This document shows positions 1 to 5,106 of a stretch of DNA of 5,106 nucleotides, piece by piece (the stretch's first letter is position 1; each line of letters begins with the position of its first letter). The stretch is from Microthrixaceae bacterium. GTDB taxonomy: Bacteria > Actinomycetota > Acidimicrobiia > Acidimicrobiales > Acidimicrobilacustridaceae. The DNA lies in assembly GCA_023264915.1 (NCBI GenBank), contig JAHFUU010000253.1, positions 1 to 5,106 of the forward strand. The letters run 5' to 3'. The notes under the pieces are model-generated. The model was given only the letters and a program-made list of their open reading frames with translations, did not search any database and was not told where the DNA came from. Both the position numbers and the translations under genes were made by a program.

Positions 1-2003
1 AGACCCCTGACCTGGTGGCGGTCTTCGCATCCGTGGGTCACGAGGCTCTGTGGGCAAACGATGCCTTCGTGACCCTCATCCCGATCCGCGAGTCGGACAA
101 GATCTGGCTCGTCGAGCTGCTCGACGAGTGGTCTAAGGGTCATTACGAGGTGAAGGTCCTCCCGGCCCTGGTCAAGTATGGCCGCTGGCGTGGCCGACTC
201 ACCTTCCTCGCGGGCGAGGACGAGTCCATGCCGGTGTCGGCTGTGATCGTCGCCCATCGTGACCGTCGCGGAGAGATCGAGGCGGTCTCACTCGTGGCGC
301 GCCCCATCGAGGAGATCACCTCGGCACCCGCTCCGACCTCGATGACGGCCCGGTTCGATGCGCTTGTCGAGAACGCGGCAGACATCATCTGCGTGCTCAC
401 CCCCGAAGGCGTGGTCGAGTACGCGAGCCCAGCGGTGTCCAGGGTGCTCGGCTATGGCGAGGAGTCCCTCGAGGGTACCGACCTGTTGACCCTTGTTCAT
501 TCCGACGACGCCCCCGAGACGCTCGTGTCCCTGGTCAACCAAGATGAGCTCGGCATCGGGTCACCTGTCGAGCTACGGCTCAAGGCTGCCGACGGGACGT
601 GGCGTCATCTCGAGGTCGTGGCTTCGGACCTGTCGGACAACCCCGCGATCGGCGGGGTCGTCCTGAACGCGCGGGATGTGACCGAACGGGTGGAGGCTGT
701 CCAGGCCCTGGCCGCCAAGGCCTACACCGATGCGCTCACCCAGCTGCCGAGCCGCATGCGCATCCTTGACCGTCTGGGTGCCCAGCTCTCTGGTGAGAAC
801 GCGGACGGTGTCGTGGCGATGCTGTTCGACTTCGACCGCTTCACTGCCATCAACGAGACTTTCGGCCGGCAGGCCGGCGACGAGGTCATCAAGTCCATCG
901 CTGCCCGCTTGCTGGAGGGCTCGCCCGATGGTGCCATCGTCGGCCGGCTCGGGTCCGACGAGTTCGTGGTCGTGTTGACGGCGCTTGGAGACATGGACGA
1001 GGCCGTTCGCATGGCGAACCGTCTTCGTGATGGCCTGGCTGCACCGATCGGTGTGGGTGAGCAATCGATCGAGGTCACGACGTCGATCGGTGTGGCTCGA
1101 GGCCATCGTGGCGAGGAAGCCGACGCCTTGCTGCTAGATGCCGGCCGCGCGATGGCTCATGCCAAGGAGGCAGGCCGCAACCGTGTCGAGGTCTACAGCG
1201 CGCAGCTCGCCCAGATGGCGACACGCCGGCGCAACGTCGAGCAACAGCTGCGGCAGGCACTCGACAACGACGGTGTGCGTGTGTTCTACCAGCCCATCGT
1301 CGACATCGAGACCGAGAGCGTCGTGGGGGCCGAGGCCCTGCTGAGAGTCCATGACCAGGAGGGAGCGTTGCTGTCGCCTGCCGAGTTCATCGAGGCCGCC
1401 GAATCCTCTGGCCTGATCGCCCGACTCGGCTCACAGGTCCTTCTGCTCACCTGCGAGCAACTCGCGGCATGGGCTGCCGACAGCCCAGCCGGTGGTCTGT
1501 CTGAGATCTCGGTCAACGTGTCACCTCGCCAGCTAGCAGACCCTGACCTGCCGACGATGGTGGTCGAAGCTCTCAACTCCGTGGGTGTCACCCCTGAGCG
1601 GCTGTGCCTCGAGATCACCGAGAGCATCCTCATCGGAGCTCAGGCCACCGTCGATGCTTCGATCTCCTACTTGCGGGCACTCGGTGTCCGCATCGGCCTC
1701 GATGACTTCGGGGCTGGCCAGTCCTCGCTCGGGTACCTCAAGCGCTTCCCGCTTGACTTCGTCAAGATCGACCGGTCCTTGATCGGGGTGCTTGGCAACA
1801 GCGAGCAGGACACCGCCATCGTGCGCGCGACCATCGGGTTGGCGCACAACCTGGGCTTCACTGTCGTCGCCGTCGGCGTCGAGTACGAGGAGCAGCTCGA
1901 GGCCCTCCAGATCCTGGGTTGCGACAGGGCCCAGGGATACCTGTTCTCTGAAGCACTGCCAGCAGACGACTTCGCTCAGCGGGTCTCGGCTGGCTTGCGC
2001 TGA
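1..2003 (+). CDS. PAS-PAS-GGDEF-EAL cyclic-di-GMP signalling protein (5' end outside window)
   Basis: Likely a cytoplasmic sensor-regulator of cyclic-di-GMP. The frame is open to the left edge; GTG at 15 falls inside a PAS fold (DLVAVF precedes and continues through it), so the true start is probably upstream. Residue numbers count from that GTG. PAS1 is about 1-97 and PAS2 about 113-228, ending in the usual DVTER linker. GGDEF is about 237-405: D272, N280 and D289 align without gaps to the metal and guanine contacts of PleD, but the signature is GSDEF (313-317), and the RxxD inhibitory site is absent (PDGA at 304-307). EAL is about 415-655 with EALLRV (440-445), N501, E533, D563-D564, K584 and Q640 present. 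The Glu of the AEGVE motif is replaced by V620. No membrane segment is seen. The TGA at 2001-2003 lies inside the convergent tetR-type gene. The family assignment is certain; which activity survives is not. Confidence 0.95.
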   Translation, partial: TPDLVAVFASVGHEALWANDAFVTLIPIRESDKIWLVELLDEWSKGHYEVKVLPALVKYGRWRGRLTFLAGEDESMPVSAVIVAHRDRRGEIEAVSLVARPIEEITSAPAPTSMTARFDALVENAADIICVLTPEGVVEYASPAVSRVLGYGEESLEGTDLLTLVHSDDAPETLVSLVNQDELGIGSPVELRLKAADGTWRHLEVVASDLSDNPAIGGVVLNARDVTERVEAVQALAAKAYTDALTQLPSRMRILDRLGAQLSGENADGVVAMLFDFDRFTAINETFGRQAGDEVIKSIAARLLEGSPDGAIVGRLGSDEFVVVLTALGDMDEAVRMANRLRDGLAAPIGVGEQSIEVTTSIGVARGHRGEEADALLLDAGRAMAHAKEAGRNRVEVYSAQLAQMATRRRNVEQQLRQALDNDGVRVFYQPIVDIETESVVGAEALLRVHDQEGALLSPAEFIEAAESSGLIARLGSQVLLLTCEQLAAWAADSPAGGLSEISVNVSPRQLADPDLPTMVVEALNSVGVTPERLCLEITESILIGAQATVDASISYLRALGVRIGLDDFGAGQSSLGYLKRFPLDFVKIDRSLIGVLGNSEQDTAIVRATIGLAHNLGFTVVAVGVEYEEQLEALQILGCDRAQGYLFSEALPADDFAQRVSAGLR

Positions 2004-2662
2004 GACCGGTCGACCAGCGGGCCTTCGCCGTTGCCTGACGACCCATGTCCGGGGATGGTGGCGTTGACCTTTGATGCAATCCGGGCCAGCCAGCGGCCTG
2101 TCTGGCGCACGAGGTCCGGATCATCCCCCGCTCGGGCAAGGAGGATCGCGCCTTCGGCAGCCGCGACCGTCGTCGTGGCCATCTGGCGGGCTGCCTCCCG
2201 CCGCCACCCTTGCTCGACGAGGGCATCGGCGATGGTGCGCGTCCATTCGAAGAAGGCCTCGGCCGCGAGCTGTCGAACCTCGGGATCCTCAGCAGAGGAG
2301 TCGACGACCGCGGCGGCGACCGGGCACCCTGAGTTGGGATCGGCATCGAGGAGGTCGGCGTATGTGTCGAAGAACGCGCGGATCGTCTTTGGGACTGTCG
2401 GTGACTGTTCGATCAGGTCCTCGAGCAGCGCCGATACCTCACCCGAGCTCTGCTTGATCGCAGCGGTCAACAGCTCGGCCTTGCCGCCCGGGAAGTGATG
2501 GGACAGCACCCCCTTGGTCGTGTTCCCCCGCTTGCAAACCTCTGCGAGCCCTGCCCCTCCGGGCCCACGGCGGCGGAAGACCTCTACAGCTGCGTTGACC
2601 AGCCGATCGCGCGTGTCGCGCCGCCGTCGGTCCTGGGTTGGCGCCTTCGCCCTGCCGGTCAC
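1976..2662 (-). CDS. TetR-family transcriptional repressor, LmrA/YxaF-like
   Basis: A 228-residue DNA-binding regulator. The N-terminal helix-turn-helix covers about 15-64, with DTRDRLVNAAVEVFRRRG as helix 1 and a turn/recognition region ending HHFPGGKAEL. HHFPGGK and the later GCPVAA (112-117) plus FFEWTRTIADAL (137-148) are typical of the LmrA/YxaF-type ligand-binding domain. The last 25 or so residues are polar and probably disordered. The recognition helix has KGVLSHHF, with Ser54 where most relatives have Tyr. The GTG start at 2662-2660 overlaps the TGA of the upstream crotonase gene (GTGA), which implies translational coupling; only a weak GGTGGA lies upstream. The two genes share the promoter and palindrome at 3337-3371, so negative autoregulation is the likely circuit. 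The ligand is unknown; an acyl-CoA or related substrate of the neighbouring enzyme is a guess from context. Confidence 0.93.
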   Translation of the reverse strand: MTGRAKAPTQDRRRRDTRDRLVNAAVEVFRRRGPGGAGLAEVCKRGNTTKGVLSHHFPGGKAELLTAAIKQSSGEVSALLEDLIEQSPTVPKTIRAFFDTYADLLDADPNSGCPVAAAVVDSSAEDPEVRQLAAEAFFEWTRTIADALVEQGWRREAARQMATTTVAAAEGAILLARAGDDPDLVRQTGRWLARIASKVNATIPGHGSSGNGEGPLVDRSQRKPAETR

Positions 2663-3336
2663 CAGATCAGCTGTCCACCGGTGGCGGCCCTGGATGCGGC
2701 TATGGCGCTGGCCTTGGTGCGCATCAACGCGTCGCGCGGTGCGCGGCTGACCTGCCGTGCCAGGTCGAGCGTCGCCGAGTCGAGCTGGCCGGCCGGTACG
2801 ACTCTCGTGAGCAGGTGCAGCGAAAGGGCCTCGGCCGCGTCGATGCGTCGATTGGTGAAGGACAGCTCACGGGCCAGTGCCCCACCGATGAGGTCGCGCA
2901 CGATCGAGTAGAGCGCAGGGGACCATTCGATCTCGGGGCGCGCGAGGTAGACGGAGTCGGCAGCGACGCGTAGGTCACACATCGTGGCGAGATCGAAGCC
3001 GCCGGCGATGGCGGGACCGTTGAGCGACGCGATCAGCGGTAGCGGGAAGGTGCGCAGCGTGTCGTGCCAGCGCTCGCTTGACTCCCACAGCCGTTCTTGA
3101 ACGTCGGGGTTCTCGAACTCGCGCAGGTCGAACCCGGCGCAGAACACCGAGCCGGTCCCCGTGACGATGACGACCGACACGGACTCGTCTTGGGCCAGCG
3201 AATCCAGCGCGTTCGAGACGTCGTCTCTCAGCGCGATGGACACGGCGTTGCGGCGCTCGGGTCGGTTCAGCCGCAACATGACGATCCCTTCCTCGACGAC
3301 GGACACGTTGAGAAGGTCGGTCCCCAGTTCAGTCAT
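2659..3336 (-). CDS. Short enoyl-CoA hydratase/isomerase (crotonase) family protein
   Basis: A 225-residue crotonase-fold protein expected to act on a CoA thioester in the cytoplasm. Visible family marks are LRLNRPERRNAVS (21-33), the CoA/oxyanion-hole segment FCAGFDL (65-71), the second oxyanion segment IAGGFDLATMCDLRVAAD (110-127) and RPEIEW (133-138). Aligned to rat enoyl-CoA hydratase, the Glu164 equivalent is present (E135), but the Glu144 equivalent is Asp (D115), with the usual 20-residue spacing kept. The protein stops after the MRTKA helix and lacks about 30 C-terminal residues usual in 255-260-residue members; short members such as mycobacterial EchA3 exist, so this need not be damage. 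No crotonase-like continuation appears in other frames. Start ATG at 3336-3334 is chosen because a -10 element ends six bases upstream and no ribosome binding site is present. Hydratase, isomerase or other crotonase chemistry cannot be told apart here. Confidence 0.92.
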   Translation of the reverse strand: MTELGTDLLNVSVVEEGIVMLRLNRPERRNAVSIALRDDVSNALDSLAQDESVSVVIVTGTGSVFCAGFDLREFENPDVQERLWESSERWHDTLRTFPLPLIASLNGPAIAGGFDLATMCDLRVAADSVYLARPEIEWSPALYSIVRDLIGGALARELSFTNRRIDAAEALSLHLLTRVVPAGQLDSATLDLARQVSRAPRDALMRTKASAIAASRAATGGQLIW

Positions 3337-3371
3337 GCAAACATGCTAGTACGATCGTGCTAGCATGTCGA
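3337..3371 (-). promoter_or_regulatory. Core promoter of the crotonase-tetR operon, predicted leaderless
   Basis: On the minus strand, TCGACA (3371-3366; 5 of 6 to the TTGACA consensus) is followed by a 17-base spacer and TAGCAT (3348-3343; fits TAnnnT). Six bases separate the -10 from the ATG at 3336, so transcription should begin at or within a base or two of the A of the start codon. No purine-rich Shine-Dalgarno sequence lies before the ATG. This matches the leaderless promoter layout common in actinomycetes. The assignment is by eye and has not been tested against transcript data. Confidence 0.7.
3341..3368. promoter_or_regulatory. 28-bp palindromic operator, probable TetR-family binding site
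   Basis: Two perfect 9-base arms, ACATGCTAG (3341-3349) and CTAGCATGT (3360-3368), flank a core TACGATCGTG (3350-3359) that is itself symmetric except for its outer pair. Thirteen of fourteen base pairs of the dyad therefore match. The site is clearly richer in A/T than its surroundings and contains two copies of CTAG, a tetramer usually rare in GC-rich genomes. It fills the spacer and covers the -10 of the predicted promoter, so a bound repressor would block RNA polymerase. The gene product encoded at 1976-2662 is the obvious candidate binder. The length equals that of the QacR operator, which takes two dimers, so double occupancy is possible. Confidence 0.8.
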
Positions 3372-3392
3372 GTGCCCCGAGCCCGCGATTGC

Positions 3393-3414
3393 CTCCGAGC
3401 CGTGCGCCTCGGGG
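3393..3414 (-). terminator. Possible GC-rich hairpin between the two minus-strand units
   Basis: Positions 3393-3399 and 3408-3414 can form a 7-bp stem with one G-U type pair around an 8-base loop; CCCCGAG at 3375-3381 offers an alternative partner for 3408-3414. It lies just after the stop of the beta-sandwich protein gene and before the crotonase promoter, where a terminator would be expected. No T-run follows on the minus strand, so it is only a weak candidate. Confidence 0.25.
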
Positions 3415-3420
3415 ACCTCG

Positions 3421-4239
3421 TCAGAGGACCTCGTACTCGAAGTCGTCGAAGGTGAGACCTTGGGAGCCCCCTGGTGCGCGACCGATGCCCACTCCGCTGC
3501 CGTTGGGGGTTGGGTCCTCGAACCTTCCGACGGGTGTGCCGTTGACGGTGACCTCTATCTGGCCGGCCTGGGCCGTCACGCCGAGCTTCATGTCGGGACC
3601 GACCTCGGCGGCAGCGGTCGTACCGACCGCGACAGCAGTGCCGTTCTCGATCCTGTGCACGGTTATGTTCGCTGTCGCGGGATTGACACTCGCCAACCAG
3701 TAGTTCTGCGAGCTGGACACGCGGAACGCCAGCCCTGTGCCCGCTTCGGGTTTCGGCAGCCTCACAGCCGAGCGCGTGTTGATGCCGGCCACGGTGAGTG
3801 TAGCCAGGGCAAGCTCGTCGGGGCTGCGCGGTTCACCCTGTGCCTGGCCGTTGCGGATGGTCCATCCGCCGGCACGGGCTTCCCACGTACCGCCCGGGCC
3901 GGTGCCGAGCTGGCCATCGTCTCTTGAGAAGTCATCCACCTTGAGCTTGGGGCCGATGTTCTCGGGCCCGTCGGCTGAGGAATGGCTCTGGTGTGCCTTC
4001 GACCTGGTGCGAGGCGGGCGGCTGGTTTGAACGAAGGATGGGTCGTCGAAGCGGACCAGGTAGATCGTTGCCATTGCCATCAGCAACAGGCCCACCGATC
4101 CGATCGAGACGAGCTCTATCCTCGAGAGCTTCCTTCCGAGATTGCTTCGGCGCCGAGTGTTGGGTGGTCGGGATGAGGAGTCACCGCCGTCGGGCTTGCT
4201 GGGAGCATCTATCGGAGGCTGCCTTGTGGCTCGGGTCAC
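3421..4239 (-). CDS. Single-pass membrane protein with external concanavalin A/LamG-like beta-sandwich
   Basis: A 272-residue protein whose specific function I do not recognise. Residues 1-40 are basic, proline-rich and probably cytoplasmic (RRRSNLGRKLSR just before the membrane). A single transmembrane helix spans about 41-62, followed by a polar linker to about 98. Residues 101-272 form a beta-rich domain: VDDFSRDDG at the start, GGTWEARAGGWTIRNGQAQ, a Y-W-L-A-S-V strand (180-185), IEVTVNGTPVGRF (228-240) and the closing FDDFEYEVL. This order is typical of concanavalin A-like/LamG or DUF1080-like folds that often bind glycans. No catalytic residues can be assigned. The GTG start at 4239-4237 follows GGAGGTGG by 10 bases and lies 6 bases after the SGNH gene's stop, so the two are probably co-transcribed. 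The domain call rests on strand pattern, not on a search. Confidence 0.8.
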   Translation of the reverse strand: MTRATRQPPIDAPSKPDGGDSSSRPPNTRRRSNLGRKLSRIELVSIGSVGLLLMAMATIYLVRFDDPSFVQTSRPPRTRSKAHQSHSSADGPENIGPKLKVDDFSRDDGQLGTGPGGTWEARAGGWTIRNGQAQGEPRSPDELALATLTVAGINTRSAVRLPKPEAGTGLAFRVSSSQNYWLASVNPATANITVHRIENGTAVAVGTTAAAEVGPDMKLGVTAQAGQIEVTVNGTPVGRFEDPTPNGSGVGIGRAPGGSQGLTFDDFEYEVL

Positions 4240-4245
4240 GTGCGC

Positions 4246-5106
4246 TCAGCCACCTCCGCGATCCCCGGCTGCATCGAGGATCCTCGGTTCGAGCCAGTAA
4301 GCGGTGTCGATTGCGCCGTCATCTGAGAGATGGACGCCGTCGGGGCGCAGCGACAGGGGATCTGGCAGGTTGTTCAAGTACGACGCGAGGTTGATGAGCC
4401 GGAGCCTTCTGTCGGATCTGACAACGTCTGTGATCAGCTCGTTGAGGCGGTCCATCCTTGCCGGGCTGTCCTCAGGGTAAGGCTCATGGCCCGAGGCTTT
4501 GCCTCGATAGATGTATGGGCTGGTCAAGAAGGCGACCACAGGAACCTCGGCTTCGAGGGTCTCTGCGGCCTTGACCAACCGCTCGCGAACCGCGGTGTCA
4601 TGTTCTGGGTGCCCCAGAGATGTGAACTCGTCGTTGCCGGGTAGCAGCATGTCACATGTCTCCCACCCCCCTATCAAGACCAGGGCGATGTCGGGGTGCC
4701 CGCGTGTTGCGGCCTTCGTCCACTCGTCCAGGAACGTGTCACAGAGCCGTGCGGTGGTCGTCTTCGCTCCCGAGGAGATGAGGGGTACAGGGCTCATGAT
4801 GGAGCAGCCAAGATCGGAGTAACCCTCGATGACGACATAGCCAGCGTCGCGGTCGCCCTGCACATGGATGAGGCCGAGAGCCATCGACAGGGCTGTCGAG
4901 TCGCCGAACACAGCGACCTTCTTCCGTTTCAACACGTTGGCAGCCGCGGGCGGGCCTTCGAGCGCCTTGGCGAGCTGCTCAGGGCGGTCGCTCAACGAGA
5001 GGTTGTTCTGCTGGGCGGAGCTGGGCGGTATGACCACCGAGGCACTCAGGGCGATCAGCACCAATGCCGCGGGTGTCCCGATCAGCACCCATCTCGGAAC
5101 CCTGCG
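4246..5106 (-). CDS. SGNH-hydrolase domain protein, AT3/SGNH-type (5' end probably outside window)
   Basis: An extracytoplasmic esterase or acyl-transfer domain. Numbering from GTG at 5088: a hydrophobic helix covers about 3-20 and is preceded in the still-open frame by RRVPRW. The SGNH blocks are VAVFGDSTALSMA with Ser64 as likely nucleophile, LGCSI with Gly94, IGGWETC (139-145) where block III usually has Asn, and RPDGVHLSDDGA with Asp250 and His253. Cys95 and Cys116 could form a disulfide, as often in this family. The block pattern (GDS, LGC, GGWE, DGVH) is that of the C-terminal domain of actinobacterial acyltransferase-3/SGNH fusions that O-acylate surface glycans. The basic stretch and single helix at the edge would fit the last helix of such a membrane domain, or a signal anchor of a free-standing enzyme. 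No good ribosome binding site precedes GTG 5088, so the gene is more likely partial here. Confidence 0.85.
   Translation of the reverse strand, partial: RRVPRWVLIGTPAALVLIALSASVVIPPSSAQQNNLSLSDRPEQLAKALEGPPAAANVLKRKKVAVFGDSTALSMALGLIHVQGDRDAGYVVIEGYSDLGCSIMSPVPLISSGAKTTTARLCDTFLDEWTKAATRGHPDIALVLIGGWETCDMLLPGNDEFTSLGHPEHDTAVRERLVKAAETLEAEVPVVAFLTSPYIYRGKASGHEPYPEDSPARMDRLNELITDVVRSDRRLRLINLASYLNNLPDPLSLRPDGVHLSDDGAIDTAYWLEPRILDAAGDRGGG
4250..4257 (-). promoter_or_regulatory. Strong ribosome binding site for the beta-sandwich membrane protein
   Basis: GGAGGTGG on the minus strand lies inside the last codons of the SGNH gene and 10 bases before GTG at 4239. It supports that GTG as the start and argues for independent initiation rather than read-through of the preceding in-frame TGA (4248-4246). 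Confidence 0.6.

Noticed and set aside
15..17. GTG as the true start of the PAS-GGDEF-EAL gene
   Set aside because: The reading frame is open to the window edge and the residues before the GTG (PDLV) continue a PAS-fold start, so the gene most likely begins upstream.
573..1106. Minus-strand open frame opposite the PAS/GGDEF region
   Set aside because: It mirrors a coding region with clear domain motifs on the plus strand; its translation has low-complexity H/R/D composition typical of antisense frames.
2031..2498. Plus-strand open frames across 2031-2973 as genes
   Set aside because: They are arginine/serine/proline-rich shadows of the TetR-type and crotonase genes, with no recognisable domain and no start signals.
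2675..2684. Perfect 10-bp palindrome CCACCGGTGG near the crotonase/TetR junction
   Set aside because: It is short, GC-rich, inside coding sequence and unlike the operator at 3341-3368; such sites arise often by chance at this base composition.
3334..3346. Direct repeat CATGC-aaa-CATGC at the crotonase start
   Set aside because: The first copy includes the start codon and the second is part of the palindrome arm; five bases is too short to claim a separate site.
4112..4130. Inverted repeat AGCTCT / AGAGCT
   Set aside because: Six-base arms inside the transmembrane-helix coding region with no regulatory context.
1..5106. Defence, toxin-antitoxin, CRISPR or mobile-element system
   Set aside because: No nuclease, reverse transcriptase, transposase, integrase, repeat array or toxin-like small gene is visible; the genes fit signalling, acyl-CoA metabolism and cell-surface functions.

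Overview
The window looks like chromosomal DNA from a GC-rich bacterium, most likely an actinomycete. The grounds are strong G/C preference at third codon positions, three probable GTG starts, a promoter arrangement that suggests a leaderless mRNA, tightly packed genes and actinobacterial-looking protein families. I cannot place it in a genus. Almost everything is coding: the only intergenic stretch of any size is 3337-3420, and I see no RNA genes, insertion sequences, CRISPR arrays or tandem repeats.

Left part (1-2003, + strand): a long PAS-PAS-GGDEF-EAL protein for cyclic-di-GMP signalling, whose 5' end lies outside the window. Both catalytic halves carry changes at signature positions. The GGDEF motif reads GSDEF with no RxxD inhibitory site. 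In the EAL half, the Glu of the conserved AEGVE motif, a catalytic residue in characterised enzymes, is Val.

Middle part (1976-3371, - strand): a compact two-gene unit made of a short crotonase-fold enzyme (enoyl-CoA hydratase/isomerase family) followed by a TetR-type repressor. They are joined by a 4-base GTGA stop/start overlap. Just upstream of the enzyme is a near-perfect 28-bp palindrome sitting between and over a good -35 (TCGACA) and -10 (TAGCAT) pair with a 17-bp spacer. The -10 is 6 bases from the ATG and no ribosome binding site is visible. The simplest reading is that the TetR protein represses its own operon from this operator, is released by an acyl-CoA-like or other lipophilic ligand, and that the transcript is leaderless. 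The repressor gene's 3' end overlaps the 3' end of the c-di-GMP gene tail to tail by 28 bp.

Right part (3421-5106, - strand): a second two-gene unit facing the same way. First comes an extracytoplasmic SGNH-hydrolase domain resembling the C-terminal domain of acyltransferase-3/SGNH fusion proteins, running off the right edge. Six bases later comes a single-pass membrane protein with an external concanavalin A/LamG-like beta-sandwich. Together they suggest work on a cell-surface glycan or its acyl decorations, but this is inference.

I found no convincing evidence of an undescribed multi-gene system. The most useful observations are the operator/promoter/leaderless arrangement, the altered EAL and crotonase active sites, and the SGNH/beta-sandwich pair of unknown role.
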